A stretch of DNA of 64,000 nt from Ceratopteris richardii (lineage: Eukaryota; Streptophyta; Polypodiopsida; Polypodiales; Pteridaceae), in contig CM035413.1 of the NCBI GenBank assembly GCA_020310875.1, positions 179,929,364-179,993,363 on the forward strand. The letters run 5' to 3'. The notes beneath the pieces were generated by a model. It was not told the DNA's origin. It saw nothing but the letters and a program-made list of their open reading frames with translations, and made no database searches. The position numbers and the translations under genes were made by a program. Shown here in pieces: positions 43,110-56,031 of this stretch. Each line of letters starts with the position of its first letter. Position 1 is the stretch's first letter.

Positions 43110-45043
43110 AATCCCTCATCAGAGTGATGTCGTGAACAAGAGGTTGTCACTCATGTATAAGGAAGTGTGAACTAATGTGGAAAGAGATCAATCCACAAAA
43201 GTAAGTAAGCCCAAACCTATGCAGAAAGCTTCAAACTTCTCCCTAGGTAGAGCCTTTATGAAAAGGTATGCAACATTATCCTGCATGGGCACATATGTCA
43301 AACTAATCGTCCAATAAAGAACCTCTCCCTGGCAAAATGATAGTGCACCTCAATGTGCTTTGTGCGAGCATGGAACGCAATGTTCCTTGCGATTGCCAAT
43401 GCACTCTAACTATCAGTGAAGATGTGGGTGGCAAAAGACTCACCAACACCCAAATAAGCCAAAATGTGTCTTAGCCACACACATTCAACAGTTGTTGTGA
43501 ACGCTGCCCTATACTCAATCTCACAAATAATGGCAAGAATAGTCTGCTTCTTGCTCCACCAAGATATGCATGAGCTACCAAGCATGAAGAAAAAACCACT
43601 AGCGGACACATCAGTGTAATAACAACCAGCCCATTGAGAGTAAAACAAACATGTAAATCTAGCAATATAGGCCTCCCCCTTGGGATAAAACAATCCAAAT
43701 AACCGGGTACTAATCAAATAGTAAAAGATGCACTTAACTATCTGCCAATGCTTGACACCTAAGCAATGCATAAACCTGATCATCTGAGAGACAATAAACT
43801 GAATATCAAGTCAAGTTATGCATGATTAGATCAAGTATCCAACAACCTGTTGATAGAGAACACCATCAAATGCATCACCAACATCACAAAGACTCAATCG
43901 TAGACATGTTTCCATAGGAGTTGCAATAGATTTGCTGCAATCGTCAATTCCAAAAACCTATAATAATGTGTTAACATATTTTTTTTGACACAAAGCTATT
44001 CCCCATCAACTTGCATAAATTGAATTCCAAATAATGATGCAAACACCCCAAATCTGACATCTTAAAAGAGGAATGTAAATCAACATTGAATTCAACAATG
44101 TGCTTGTCGTAAGGACTAATGAGCAACATGTCATCAACATACATGACAGTTATCAGAAGTACATCATTTACATGCTTAACATATAAGGCACTCTAGGTTG
44201 GATTGTTCTCAAAACCATGTGCAATCAAGTAGGCATGTATCTTTTGATACCAAGCATGTGTTGCTTGCTCCAAACTATGTAATGCCTCTTTCATCCTTCA
44301 CACTTTGTTTTCATGCCCTCTCTAAACAAAAACATGGGGTTGAAATACATACACTTCTTCATGTATGCCATGATTCAAAAATGTAGTTTTAATGTCCAGC
44401 TAATGTATGTTCCAATTGTGATGAGTTGCAAGTGCACAAATGTTTCAAAGAGTGGCCATTCAGTCATGTGGGTGCAAATGCTCATCAAAATCAATGCCTT
44501 TTTCTTGAGCATAACCTTTTGCAACAAGCCTAGCCTTATACCAGTCAAATCTTCCATTATGCCTATGTTTCAACTTCCATTTAGTTCTAATGGCCTTTTT
44601 GCATGGAGGAAAATCACATAGCAGCCATCCATTTTTTTGAATTGTGTGCTTCATCAAAAGAAATAAGCTCATTCTCATCACAATGACTAGAGGCAGCCAT
44701 TGCATAGCAATTTGATGCAAAGGAAGCACTTGGTATGATAGAGGTGCATCTGATTTTCTATATCTCAAAGTTTGCATCGAGCATTTAGGGATTATTTTAG
44801 CCTCTTGCATGTCATACCTCTCATCAACAAGTGCATCATGTAAATCTACATAAGATATGGAATGATCTACATGATCATGTGGAACCTATAAGGCTAAGAA
44901 ATTACCTCATTTGGACTAGCAATTGGTTTTCCACCTATGAAAAGAGGTAGAAAAGTATCATACACATCTCTAGAGCTAACTCAAGTCTCCTTGGCACATG
45001 AAAGTAATGGCTAACTTGCATAATCCACATAAACAACATCATG
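42881..45043 (-). mobile_element. Ty1/copia fossil, family 1, 5'-truncated
   Basis: Reverse orientation. 3' LTR 42881-43109, then RNase H (TSGFFFMLGSSCISWWSK-like, EIEYRAAFTTTVECVWLRH), RT pieces (GCFKWVYK-like start, WYKARLVAKGYAQEKGIDFDE) and part of the IN-RT linker. It ends at about 45043 within the linker. It aligns throughout with 3666-5890 but is much more diverged and broken in many places, so older. Confidence 0.88.
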
Positions 45044-46560
45044 GTGTCATCGAGATGTTCTCTCCTCTCTTACTTGTGAGGTCCTACAAGAAACACATTC
45101 AGTGAAGGTAGTCAGAATTCCTTGAGAATTCGAAGATGCATCAAGGATGTCAAAGGGAGTTTGCATGCAAAGTTTGCAAGAAATCAAGAAAATCCATGGT
45201 AGCAGTCAAAGCTAGTAAAATTTTGGAAATTAGGGCAAAAATCATTATCACCAAATCACAAGAAAATTCGTATACTTGTGGACACTATTACTGGTCTATA
45301 ACCTGAAATTCATGCCCATGTGCATTTTATAAAAATGTAATTTTTCCACTTAGATCCCACAAAATCTTGTAGATGAAATTTTGTTCACCATATGGTCTCG
45401 CACGTATAAATGTCATTTGATGCTACACATTTGTACAAAGTTTTAAGGCCATAAGAGCTTTTCACACACCTTAATGTCACCTTTCAAACTTCCAAATGTA
45501 GTCAAGCTTGTATAAAAGAGATTTAGATGGGTGTTTTTTCTGCACACTCTCGAGGAAGAGATTTGAAAATATAGCCCTAAGAAGTTTCATTTTCATCAAA
45601 GCATATTTTGAGGGTCAAAGAGCACAAAAGCCAATTTTGAGGGTCATAATAATCTTCTAGAATAAGCATATTCAAGGCTTGAAGGGATGCCACATTAAAA
45701 AAGATGATTGATCCATCTTGTAGGGTCAGGATGAGCTCACTTTTAAGGGTGGAGATGCACCAAAGCTAAAATCTAGGAGGAATCCACAAATTTTCTCATT
45801 TGGGTAAACCTTAATTTGATAGCCAAGAGCAATAATGAAAAGCTCTTCCAAGATAGTGGCTAATCTTATCCAAATCCATGTTATCTCCAAATCTTCCCAC
45901 ATCCAAGGGTGGAGAATGAAGGCTCTTTTTTTCCTCTTTCCTATATTTGATATGAAGAAGCAATCGTAGCCATCCATTTGATGAATATAATGGTTATAAT
46001 CAAAAGTATTTGACCCTACCACTAAAAGTTGATTTTTGAATGATCAAAGGGCCTAAATTCATTCAGAAAACTATAAAAACTCCCTTCCAAAATTGTGTAG
46101 GATCATTAGTAGGCATCCATAGGGCCTTACTAACACATGATTTACTTGTGAGGATCACCCTCAATTGAATGTGTGAGGATCCAAGGTGGGCTAGTAAAAG
46201 CATAGATCCTAGATTCAAATTAATTTAGACTTCCAAACTAGGATAGACTTATAAAATCAAGGGTTTCTCTCTCTTTGCTCACCCTTAGTGGAGCATGTGA
46301 GTAAGCTAGAGTTGGATTTATTGGTCTTAGAATTCCTTATGTCATGATGCTCATGTGCATTTATTACATTGAAATATCTTCTTAATTGAAGTCACCTTCT
46401 CTCTATGTCTCTTGTATCCCAGTTTTTGTTTTACATATCTCCTCTCAAATCTTTCTATGTGTGAGAAGGTTCTAGAATTTTACGTCCAACTAGTGAGGAA
46501 TTTCTATTGCTTTGTGAGAAAAAGTCTCTATACATTCATAATTCATAAATCATGCATATG
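45044..46560. other. Unassigned stretch
   Basis: A reverse-strand open stretch of 98 residues (45726-46022) begins MVGSNTFDYNHYIHQMDGYD. I do not recognise it and see no supporting context. The rest shows no signal. Confidence 0.35.
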
Positions 46561-46775
46561 TATTGATCTTGAAAGTGTTTAAAAAGATCCTTATGGTCCA
46601 TTCTTCCTTTAAGGTTGATTAATGTGTATGGTTTTTTATTGTTATTATTATCCATGTGCATGTATTGATCTTGAAAGTGTCCAATAAGCTCCTTATGGAA
46701 CGTTCTTCCTTTCACGATTGATTCATATGTAAGGTTTTTGTTGTTATCATCATTCATGTGCATGTATTGATATTT
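46561..46775. repeat. 102-bp tandem repeat, two copies plus start of a third
   Basis: Units start tattgatcttgaaagtgt at 46561 and 46663, with a partial third at 46765. As 102 is a multiple of three, the reverse strand stays open with a 34-residue repeat (HFQDQYMHM ... KGR..HK.L). Coding is not shown. Confidence 0.8.
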
Positions 46776-47083
46776 CATTCATACATTTCCATCCCCACAT
46801 TTGAATCATCACATTTCTCCTCTCTATACCCAATTTTTACATACATACATCACTTTTCTTTACCTTCACTTCACTTTCACATTCATATCACATCAACTTT
46901 TCAACACTTATTAGAAATTATCATACAACCTACATGCGCCACAACAAAACTTGATCCACCCAGATTGCGATCACCTCCACATTTGAGCCTGATGGGAAAC
47001 ACTTTGTGGAATTTGCTTTTGATCATGTTGGGAGGTCGTGATCCATATCGTTTGTTGCATATTTTTCATCATCATCGTCATCA

Positions 47084-47476
47084 TTGTTGACTATTACACA
47101 CGATTTCTCACAATATCATGCACATATTTGTCATGAAGTAAATGAGCTCATGAGAGATCTAAAGCATCATACATCAGTTGCATGGTCACTCAAGATGGAG
47201 GAAGGATTCAAATCCCTCATTGCTGAGAAACAATACCAAAGAATAGTCTCTCCTATGTCGAGGGATAAGGGGAAATTCAATGGTGTCAACATTACAAGCT
47301 ACTTAGATTTGTTTGAAGAGCAATCTATAATCTTTGGTCTTACCAACGATCATTTTATAACATTCTTTGAACAACTTGTTGATAGTTCTATCATAAATCA
47401 TGTCACTCAATATGATAGTCTTTCTTCGAGTGATTTTAGAAACGAGATGCTCAAAGAATTCTATCTTGAGGACTAG
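47084..47476 (+). pseudogene. Retroelement gag-like fossil
   Basis: A 130-residue frame with GKFNGVNITSYLDLFEEQS, FFEQLVDSSIINHVTQYD and FRNEMLKEFYLED. This resembles the gag pattern of gypsy-type elements (F.G.nv..yl..+e, ++ vk, f...l...f). No pol follows. A family link beyond gag-like is not supported. Confidence 0.45.
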
Positions 47477-47563
47477 TGCCAACATAATCGGGAAGAAATG
47501 GTATGATGGGTTGATTCCCCAAAATCTAGTAGCTCTATCACTCACTTAAAAAATGATTATACC

Positions 47564-48723
47564 AAAAGAAGTTGTAGAAGCTTGGAGAAGATAGAAAAAT
47601 TGAGTTTCCAAGTAATGAATGTGGTCTAGCAAACTAGCACATGACCTTCCCTAGCTCTTTGAACATGTCAAAATAGAACTTGTGGACTTGTGATTACTGT
47701 AATAAAAGCCAATAGGTAATTGGAATGTCAATAAGAACCAATTGACACAAAACAAATAGAGTTGCACTTTCACTAGCTCACAAAAACCTTCTAAATTTGG
47801 ATGGAGGCTTCAACTTCAAATACTCAGAGTAGCCAACACAATTACAATTGGAAAAATTCATTTTAATGGAATATCATACATAGGGTTTTGTAGCTAAAAA
47901 GAATAAAATACCTAATTTATATCAATCAATGAAAGAGCAATAAGCTTAAAATTGATTGGATATCAACCCGCTCTTTTAGGACTGTGCAAAAAATGACACT
48001 GATACCTTTAAATAGAGATTTTTCTAAATCTACTAAACCAAATCCATTGAACATTACTACACATAAACCAAAAGATAATAGCTTTCTACTCAGTGCTCAA
48101 TGATGCAATTTGCATCTCTCTCTTTCTGTCTCTCTCTCTGTCTCTCTCTCTCTCTCTGTATATATATATATACAGAGAGAGAGAGAGGGAGAGAGAGAGA
48201 GATAAGCTCTCCAAGATGACTGAATTGAGGAAGATGGTACATCAAAAAGTGAAGAAGAACCAAGATGCTCACAAGAATGTATATGTATTGCTTCAACTAT
48301 CATCCAACTATATTGTACAAAGTTATGAGTGATTATATAGACTCTTGGGTAGCTTTCCCTAGCTCAATTTGATTTCAAATATGAGTGGGCTATGTAGTTG
48401 TGATGAAGAATCATCTTCCAATGATCTAAGAAAAGTGAAGGCTCATCTTAAGAACTTTATTTTAGGTGAAGTGACTTGATTGATCAACCATCAATCTCAA
48501 AGACATCAAACATAAGGATTTTAGACTTTGCTTTATCCTTTTACAAGTGTAAGTTCTTGATCGTTTACAAGAATAAGTGATCCTCAAAGAATCCTTTAGG
48601 AAATACATTAAATGAATGTAAATGGAAGGAAAACTTTAATAAGTTTCTTTGGCATCATCAAAATATGATTTTTGATGTAGATACGAAATATCTCAAGCAT
48701 ATTATTAGCTTGACGCTCTAGCA
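47564..48723 (-). repeat. 3' LTR of copia copy I
   Basis: About 1160 bp. The right end (+ strand) reads CTCTAGCA before aatccccctc. The left end aligns with tgaaagaagttgtag at 51066. It includes the palindromic microsatellite at 48112-48202. Confidence 0.75.
48112..48202. repeat. Palindromic (TC)n(TA)n(GA)n microsatellite
   Basis: A TC-rich run is followed by tatatatatata and a GA-rich run. The two arms are near-perfect inverted complements centred near 48165. It could extrude as a hairpin. Confidence 0.9.
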
Positions 48724-48889
48724 AATCCCCCTCAAAATATAATATTCTTGAGTTTTTAATCTTGATAAGTTGAATACCTTTTGTTCATTTGAACCTGCAT
48801 AGCTTTATCCCATCAAGTGCTTTTGCCAACATATCTGCTATTTGTTTCTTAGTAGGTACAAATGATAAGTCAATTTTCTAAGCTAAACA

Positions 48890-49640
48890 ACCAAATACTT
48901 TGCAATCTCCTAGACTAGGTTTTCTTCCATTCCATGCTTCATAAGGAGTCATACCTTGAAGTGATTTGAATGGTAGTCTATTGACAAGGTATACAACAGT
49001 TGACATAGCCTCTGCCCATAAGTAATGTGGCAACTACTTCTCTTCAAGCATTGTTCTGGCTGATCAACCCAATGTCTTGTTTCTTCTTTGTGCAATTCCA
49101 TTCAATTGAGGAGAGTACGTAGTAGTCACTTCCCTCTTAATATCTTTATCCTGCAAGAATGCATCAAAATCCTTAGAGAAGTATTCTCACCCTCCATGAG
49201 ATCTGATTTTCTTGAGGTTCTCCACATACGCTAGGGACTTTTTGAAGTAATCAAACACTTCATTCTTACTCTTGATAGAGTATAGAATAGTCCATCTATT
49301 ATGATCATCATTAAATGAGACATAATACCATGATCCTACCAAAAAATGTTCTTGGCTTTGCCCCCATACATCTATATGTACTAAGTCCAATAAGTTGTTG
49401 TAGATGTAATTTTGTGGTTGAATGGTTGTCTTTGTGCCTTTTAGATCTAACATGCATCACATTTGTTGATCATCTATTGCTTTGATATTTTTGGAAGTCC
49501 TAGAACACTTTGATCCTTGCATATATCTTTCAAGGTTCTTTCATTCACATGTGCTAGCCACTTATGACACACTTCAAGCTAACTTATGTTTTGAGACCCA
49601 AAATTGAATAGAGCTATGTTCTTGGTTTCTTTTACTTCAA
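48890..49640 (-). pseudogene. copia copy I, integrase remnant
   Basis: Contains YIYNNLLDLVHIDVWGQSQE, YYVSFNDDHNRWTILYSIKS and the later ARTMLEE / YEAWNGRKPSLG-type blocks. Broken. Confidence 0.8.
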
Positions 49641-49703
49641 ACGCAAAGAGCCTACCATGCTTCTCACCTCTGGCTATCTTCTTGAAGCCTTGACATGGGT
49701 GTT

Positions 49704-51058
49704 CTACAAAAGTTCCATGTTTCTTCTACAAAAGTTCCATGTTTTTTCTACAAAAGTTCCATGTTGGGTAAACCTAACTTGCAAGCCTTTCTCAACTATT
49801 TGGCCGATACTTATTAGGTTTTCTTTGTAATAGTGGGAACATAGAGCACCTTGTTTTTGAATGTTTTTCCTTCCATTGGAAGCTTTGACATTACCAATCT
49901 TCTCTAGATTATGCTTTGTGTCATCCCCCATTTGGACTTCATGTCTATGCTTTGGACTTTCCAAGTCAGATAAAAGGTCCATGTTTCCTGCAACATGATT
50001 TGAACATCCTGAATCTATATAGAGTAAATGATCATCTTCTTTACCTTATTGTGGCTTAGATTCATCAAAAGCAATGTGTCTTCATGTTTTTGATCTTCAA
50101 AATATTTTTTGTAGTCCCTTCTATTATGGCCTCTATTGTTATTGTTGAAGTTGTATCCACCTCTACCTTTATTGGTACCATATCCACCTCTTCCACTTCC
50201 TTTCACTATCTTTCTATTGAACCAACAACTTTGAGTGGTGTGGTTGGTCTTATCAGAGATGCCACATGGTTGGACATTTTGAGTTTTGGGTTTTTCATGC
50301 TTCGGTCATTTGTTCTTCCCTTTCTACTTGCTCTTGAATGCAAATTTGGATTGGAAAGTCTCTTCTTTATCCTCTTCCTTCTTCTTTCCTTTTAGCTTCT
50401 TGTCTTTGTTATCTGCATATAGAGCACTAGTTGAATCACCTTGATAGAAGTTACCTTCCTTGTGCTATCATTGGCCTCTTGATTGAAGCGTTATCCAAGG
50501 AAGATGTTGAAGTCTTGAGTTTGTACATCCATGATGAGATCATAGGCTATAGTAAAAGATTTCCATTGCTTGTCACGTCTAATCCCATTCAGAATTTGCA
50601 TCATAATGACTTCTTCTTCAATCATCTCTCCAATGGATGCCTTTGTAACAAATTTGTGATGGTTTGTTTTGGAGTCTTCTTCATCTCATTGAACTCATTC
50701 CAAAAATTATTCCTTCTTGCTTTGGTGTTAGCAAAAAAGAAAGTCTCTAGGGCATCCCAAGTCTCTTCAGATGTCTTGCATCCTCTAATATGTGGTAGCA
50801 GAAAGTCAAAGATAGAGTTTAGTATGTATAACTTTTCTTGAAATCCCTTTCACACAAAAGTGTGAGCTTATCCGTTTCCTCTTGAGTAGTTCCTCTTTTG
50901 GATCTTGGAGAAGGCATTGCTTCATCACTTGATATAATCCCATATAGATTCCTTTCTTGCAAATAGGCCTCCATTCTGATTTTCCAAGAAGCATAGTTTT
51001 GTCTATCAAGCTTCTCAATCATTGATGGAAATACATCTCCCATCTTGAAGTTGCTCAT
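49704..51058 (-). pseudogene. copia copy I, protease and gag remnant
   Basis: Protease blocks: SDLESPKHRHEVQMGDDTKH, LISIGQIVEKGLQVRFTQHG. A Gly/Asn-rich segment after the zinc knuckle (GRGGYNFNNNNRGHNRR) follows, then gag with MSNFKMGDVFPSMIEKLDRQ and WKIRMEAYLQERNLYGII. Broken. Confidence 0.85.
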
Positions 51059-51065
51059 ATACCAC

Positions 51066-51831
51066 TGAAAGAAGTTGTAGAAGCTTGGCGAAGAGAGAAA
51101 ACTTAAGTTGCCAAATAATGAAGCTGGTAGTCTAGTAAACTAGCATAGGACTTGCCCTAGCTCTTTGCATATGTCAAATACACCTTGTGGACTTGTGCTT
51201 AGTGTACTAAAAACCAATAGCTGCTTTGCAACATCAGTGAGAACCAATTGGTACAAGACAAATAGAGTTGCACTTTGATTAGCTCACATAAACTTTCTAA
51301 ATTTGGATGGAAGATTCAACTTCAAATACTCAGAGTAGCCACCAAATTCAATTGGAAACATTCCTTTTAGGGAAATATCATATAGAGGGTAAGGTAGCTA
51401 AAATGTATAAAATCCCTAACTTATACCAACCAATGAAAGAGCAATAAGGTTAACACTGATTGGATATCAACCCGATTTTTTGGGACTATTCAAAAAATGA
51501 CCCTGAGACCTTCCACTGGTGATTTCTCCAAATCTACTAAGCCAAATGAGCTACAAAAACATAAATAAGTAGATAATACCTTTCTAATGAATTCTACTTA
51601 ACTCAATTTGGATATCTATAGAGAGAGAACTAAGCTTTGCAACATGCTTAAACTAAGGAAGATGGTATAGAGAAAATTGAAGAATAACCAAGATGCTCAC
51701 CAAAATGTATATGTATTGCTTCAATTATCATCCAAGTGTATTGTAAAAAGTTATGAGTCATCAAATAGGCTTTGAGTAGCTTTCCAAGTCTCAATTTGAA
51801 TTCAAATATGAGCGGGCTATGTAGTTTTCCT
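51066..51831 (-). repeat. Truncated 5' LTR of copia copy I
   Basis: It aligns with 47564-48370 from tgaaagaagttgtag to ggctatgtagtt, where it stops against the RNase H of the next copy. Confidence 0.78.
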
Positions 51832-51867
51832 TGTCATAGGCTTCTCTATGAGAACATGGTAATTGAC

Positions 51868-52995
51868 TTATATGTGATTTGTCTTTGCATGGAAAATTGG
51901 ATTTGCACCTAAATGCATGGAGCTTACATTATCTCCAAGTATGTGAGGCTTAGAACTTACAAGTCCCAAATCTGAGTAAAACTCTTTGAACCATATTGCT
52001 TCTTGAGTTGCAATAGTTAGACCTATATACTCTGCTTCAATTGAAGATAAGGCAACTCTTGGTTGCTTATTGGAACTCCAAGAAACCAATTTTGAATGTG
52101 CAAATGCTAAATATCTAGAGGTACTTCTTGTATCATGCTTTTCTCTTTCCCAATCTACATCTGAATAGATTTTGATATCCAAATCAGAAGAGTAGCGATA
52201 GAAGATACCTTCATTAAGTGTTCCTTTGAGGTACTTGATTACTCCCTTTGCACAATCCATGTGTGAAATTCTAGGCGAGTGCACATATCGGCTAATCACT
52301 CCCACACTATAGGATATATCTAGTCTTGTGTGAGTAGCATATATCAAGCTACCAACTAAGCTTTGATACTCTTTATAATCATCGATCTACTCACCTTCAT
52401 AAACACTTATTTTATGATTCATTTCCAAAGGTGTAAATGTAAGCTTGGGGTTCTCCATTTTGAACCTGAGAAGTAGGTCTTGAATGTATCTTCTCTAAGT
52501 TAGTTATATCCCTTCATATGTATAAATCACTAGCCTACCTAAGAAATATGTGAGCTCACCTAGTTCACCAATTTTGAACTCCTCTTGCATATGTCTTTTA
52601 ATCATTTGAATGGCATTCAAGTCATCAGCTATCATTATTATGTCATCTACATATACATACAAATAGATAATCTCATTGTGATCCGTTTTGATGAACAAAG
52701 TAGGATCTGAGTTGCTAGGTCTAAACCCTTGATCTTGAAGATATGTAACCAACTTGTAATTCCAAGCTCTAGGAGCTTGTTTCAATCCATACAAATCTTT
52801 CTTAAGTCTACAAACATAAGATGCATGATTAGGGTTTTCAAACCCTAGAGGTTGTGACATGTATACCTCTTTACTTATCCAACCATTTAGAAATGCATTT
52901 TTCACATCAAGTTGGGGGAGTCTCCTATTTCTTGCAGCACCTATACTTATCAATGTTCTATTTTTAGTCATCTTTGTAATTGAATGTTTCCTCAT
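51868..52995 (-). pseudogene. copia copy J, reverse transcriptase and RNase H
   Basis: RT: QLDVKNAFLNGWISKEVYM, LYGLKQAPRAWNYK, LYVYVDDIIMIADD, GELTYFLGRLVIY. RNase H: SDVDWEREKHDTRSTS, SSIEAEYIGLT, GDNVSSMHLGANPIFHAKTN. Close to 26116-27453. Broken. Confidence 0.9.
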
Positions 52996-53550
52996 AGTCT
53001 ATATCATGCATTTGTGAACATCCCTTGGAAACTAATCCAGCATTGTACCTACAAGTTGGTCCATATAAGTGCATCTTAAGTTTATATACCCATCTACAAC
53101 CAATTACCTTCTGACTGGATGACATTAGAACCGATTCCCAAGTATCAATCTCCTTCAAAGCATTTTTTGCTTCTTTCATAGCCTTCTTCCAATTAGGGTT
53201 TTCCTTATCCTCTTCGTAGGTTGGGGGTTCTTCTAAAATTGAGTCTTTTGCTAAGTAGATTGAATGCTTTCTAACAAATGTGGAATCATATCCATACCTT
53301 TCTATATGTCTCTTCTCCCTTGTTGATATTCTAGGTGATTTCTTGGAGCATTTTCCACACTCTTGCATTTTTTTCTTGCCTCTTGACTTCCATAGCTTGT
53401 AATTCTTTTTCCTTTCATCTCGTTCATCATCTGTATCTTGGATCTTGGACCTGTGTATCATGCTTGCTTCCTAATTGATGGAAATCAGAATCAAGATCAT
53501 ATGGTAGAGCTACCTTCTATTTGTCTTCATCATACAAAGACTTATATTCT

Positions 53551-54861
53551 TCAAACACAACATCCCACTTTTAGTGAATTTCTTGGTTTAAGGATTGTAG
53601 AACCTATAACCATGTCAATTGAATCATAATCAATAAATATTTCCTTTGTTTCTCTTTCATGTACCTTACCTCTCATTTGTGAACGTACATGAACATAAGC
53701 GAAACAACCAAATACTTTGCAATATCTTAGACTAGTTTTTCTTCCATGCCATGCTTCATAAGGAGTCATAGCTTGATGTAATTGGCTAGTAGTCTATTGA
53801 AAAGGAATACAACAGTTGAAATAGCCTCTGCCCATATGTAATGTGGCAACTTCTTCTCTTCAAGCATTGTTCTAGCTGATCCAACCAATGTCTTGTTTCT
53901 TCTTTGCAATCCCATTCAATTGAGGAGAGTACCTTGTAGTCACTTCCCTATTGATAGAGTTATCCTACAAGAACTCATCAAACACCTTCGAGAAGTATTC
54001 TCCCCCTCCATCATATCTGAGTTTCTTGAGTGCTCTAATTGTATGGTTATCCACATGTGCTAGGTACTTTTTGAGACAACCAAACACTTCATTCTTACTC
54101 TTGATAAAGCACAAAATAGTCCATCTACTATGGTTATCATTCAATGAGACATAATACCTAGATTCTACCCAAGTAGGTTCCTTGCTTGGCCCCCATACAT
54201 TTGTATGTACTAAGTCCAGTACGCTGTCGTAGATGTAGTCTTTGTGCTTGAATGGTTGTCTTTGTGCCTTCCCAATCTAACATGCATCACATATCTTGAT
54301 CATGTTTTGCTTTGGTATATTTGGTAGTCCTAAAACACTTTGACAGGTCCATATATCTTTCAAGGTTCTTGCATTCACATGTGCTAGCCTCTTACACCAC
54401 ACTTCAAGCTAACTTAGGGTTTGAGGCCCAAAATTGAATAGATCTATTTCTTGGTTTCTCTTACTAAAACAATAAAGAGCCTACCATGCTTCTCACCTCT
54501 GGCTATCTTCTTGAAGCCTTGACATGGTTCCTCTACAAAATATCCATGCTTGATGAACCTAAATAAATTGCAAACCTTTTTTAAGTATCTGGCCTACACT
54601 TATTAGGTTTTTTGTAATACTAGGAACATAGAGTACCTTGCTCAAAATGTTTTTCTTGCCATTGGAAGCTTTGGCATTACCAATGTTCTCCACATTAAGC
54701 TTTGTGCCATCCCCTATTTGGATGTCATGTCTATGATTTTGACTTTCTAAGTCAAATAAAAGGGCCATGTTGCTTGCAACATGATTTGAACATCCTAAAT
54801 CTATATAGAATAAATTATCATCTTCTTTAATGTTTTTGCGGCTTAGATTCATCAAAAGCAA
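53551..54861 (-). pseudogene. copia copy J, integrase and protease
   Basis: MTPYEAWHGRKTSLRYCKVF and FAYVHVRSQMRGK from the integrase end. The central core is present in pieces. Protease has FYIDLGCSNHVASN and VLYVPSITKNLISVGQIL. Broken. Confidence 0.85.
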
Positions 54862-54899
54862 TGAGTCTTCATGTTGTTGATCTTCACAGTAATTGTTGT

Positions 54900-55805
54900 A
54901 GTCCCTTCTGTTATGGCCTTTATTGTTATCTTGAAGTTGTGTCCACCTTTGCCTCTATAACTGCCATATCCACCTATTCTAGCGATGGCACATGGTTGTA
55001 CATTTTGGGTTTTAGGTTTTTCATGCTTTGGTCCTTTCTTCTTCTCTTTCCACTCGGTCTAGATTGCAAATTTGTCTTGGGAAGTGTCTTCTTCATCCTC
55101 TTCCTTCTTCTTACCTTTTGGCTTCTTGTTTTTCTTATGTGCATATACATCACTAGTTGAATTACCTTGATAGGAAATACCTTCCTTTATGCTACTCTTG
55201 GCCTCTTCATTAAAGAGCTATCCAAGAAAGATGTTGAAGTTTGAACTTTGTACATCCATAATGAGATCATAGGCTGTGGTGAAAGATTGCCATTACTTGT
55301 CACTTCTAATCCCACTTAGAATTTGCCTCATAACGACTTCTTCTTCAATCATCTCTACAGTGGATGCCAATTGATCTGCAATCTCCTTGACATTTGTAAC
55401 AAACTGTAAGATGGTTTGTTTTAGAGTCTTCTTCATCTAGTTGAACTCATTCCAAAGATGATCCTTTCTTGCTTTCATACTAGCAAAAAAGAAAGTCTCT
55501 AGGACATCCCAACTCTCTTGAGATGTCTTGCATCCTCTAATATGTGGTAATAGAAAATCAGAGATAGATTTTAGTATGTATGAACATGCTTGAGCATCCC
55601 TTTCACAGCAAAGTGTGAGCTTATCTATTTCCTCTTGAGTGGGTCCTTCTTTGGACCTTTGTATAGGCATTGCTTCATCAGGTGATACAATCCCGTATAG
55701 ATTTCTTCCTTGCAAATAGGCCACCAATCTAATTTTCCAAGTAGCATAGTTGTGTCTATCAAGCTTCTCAATCATTGATGGAAATACATCCCCCATCTTG
55801 AAGTT
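54900..55805 (-). pseudogene. copia copy J, gag
   Basis: SNFKMGDVFPSMIEKLDRHN, WKIRLVAYLQGRNLYGIV, LPHIRGCKTSQESWDVLETF, then the second gag domain in pieces. Very close to the family-2 gag at 13283-13660. Broken. Confidence 0.87.
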
Positions 55806-55817
55806 GCTTTGATACCA
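55806..55817 (-). other. Primer binding site of copia copy J
   Basis: Reverse strand TGGTATCAAAGC, one base off the usual tRNA-Met type. Confidence 0.8.
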
Positions 55818-55818
55818 C

Positions 55819-56031
55819 TGAAAGAAGTTGTTAAAGCTTGGAGAAGATAGAAAATTTGAGTTGCCAAGTAATGTAGGTGGTCCAACAAACCAATACAAGA
55901 CCTACCCTAGCTCTTTGGATATGTCAAAGAGATCTTGTGGATGTTATTAGTGCAATAAAAACCAATACATACTTTGGAATATTAATGAGAACCAATCGGT
56001 AAAAAAAAAATAGAGCTGCACTTGTTAGAAA
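55819..56031 (-). repeat. Partial 5' LTR of copia copy J
   Basis: It aligns with the first 210 bp of 51066-51831 and then stops. Confidence 0.8.

Larger units (their letters stand above)
47564..51831 (-). mobile_element. Ty1/copia fossil, family 2 relative (copy I)
   Basis: Reverse orientation. 3' LTR at 47564-48723, polypurine tract at about 48724-48735, RNase H tail near 48770-48880, a gap, integrase (about 48890-49640), protease (about 49700-50060), zinc knuckle and gag (about 50080-51050), degenerate primer binding site at 51052-51064, and part of the 5' LTR from 51066. Most of RT is absent. It has the same gag and protease family as 12298-28563 but a diverged LTR subtype. Broken in many places; old. 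Confidence 0.88.
51832..56031 (-). mobile_element. Ty1/copia fossil, family 2 relative (copy J)
   Basis: Reverse orientation. RNase H end at 51832, RT (52348-53000), IN-RT linker (52964-53461), integrase (53551-54330), protease (54559-54861), zinc knuckle and gag (54900-55898), primer binding site 55806-55817 and a short 5' LTR piece 55819-56031. It lacks its 3' LTR. Same lineage and orientation as copy I, directly adjoining. Broken in many places. Confidence 0.9.

Noticed and set aside
45726-46022. 98-residue reverse frame as a hypothetical gene
   Set aside because: No domain, no neighbours of the same kind and no repeat support; length is within chance for this AT content.
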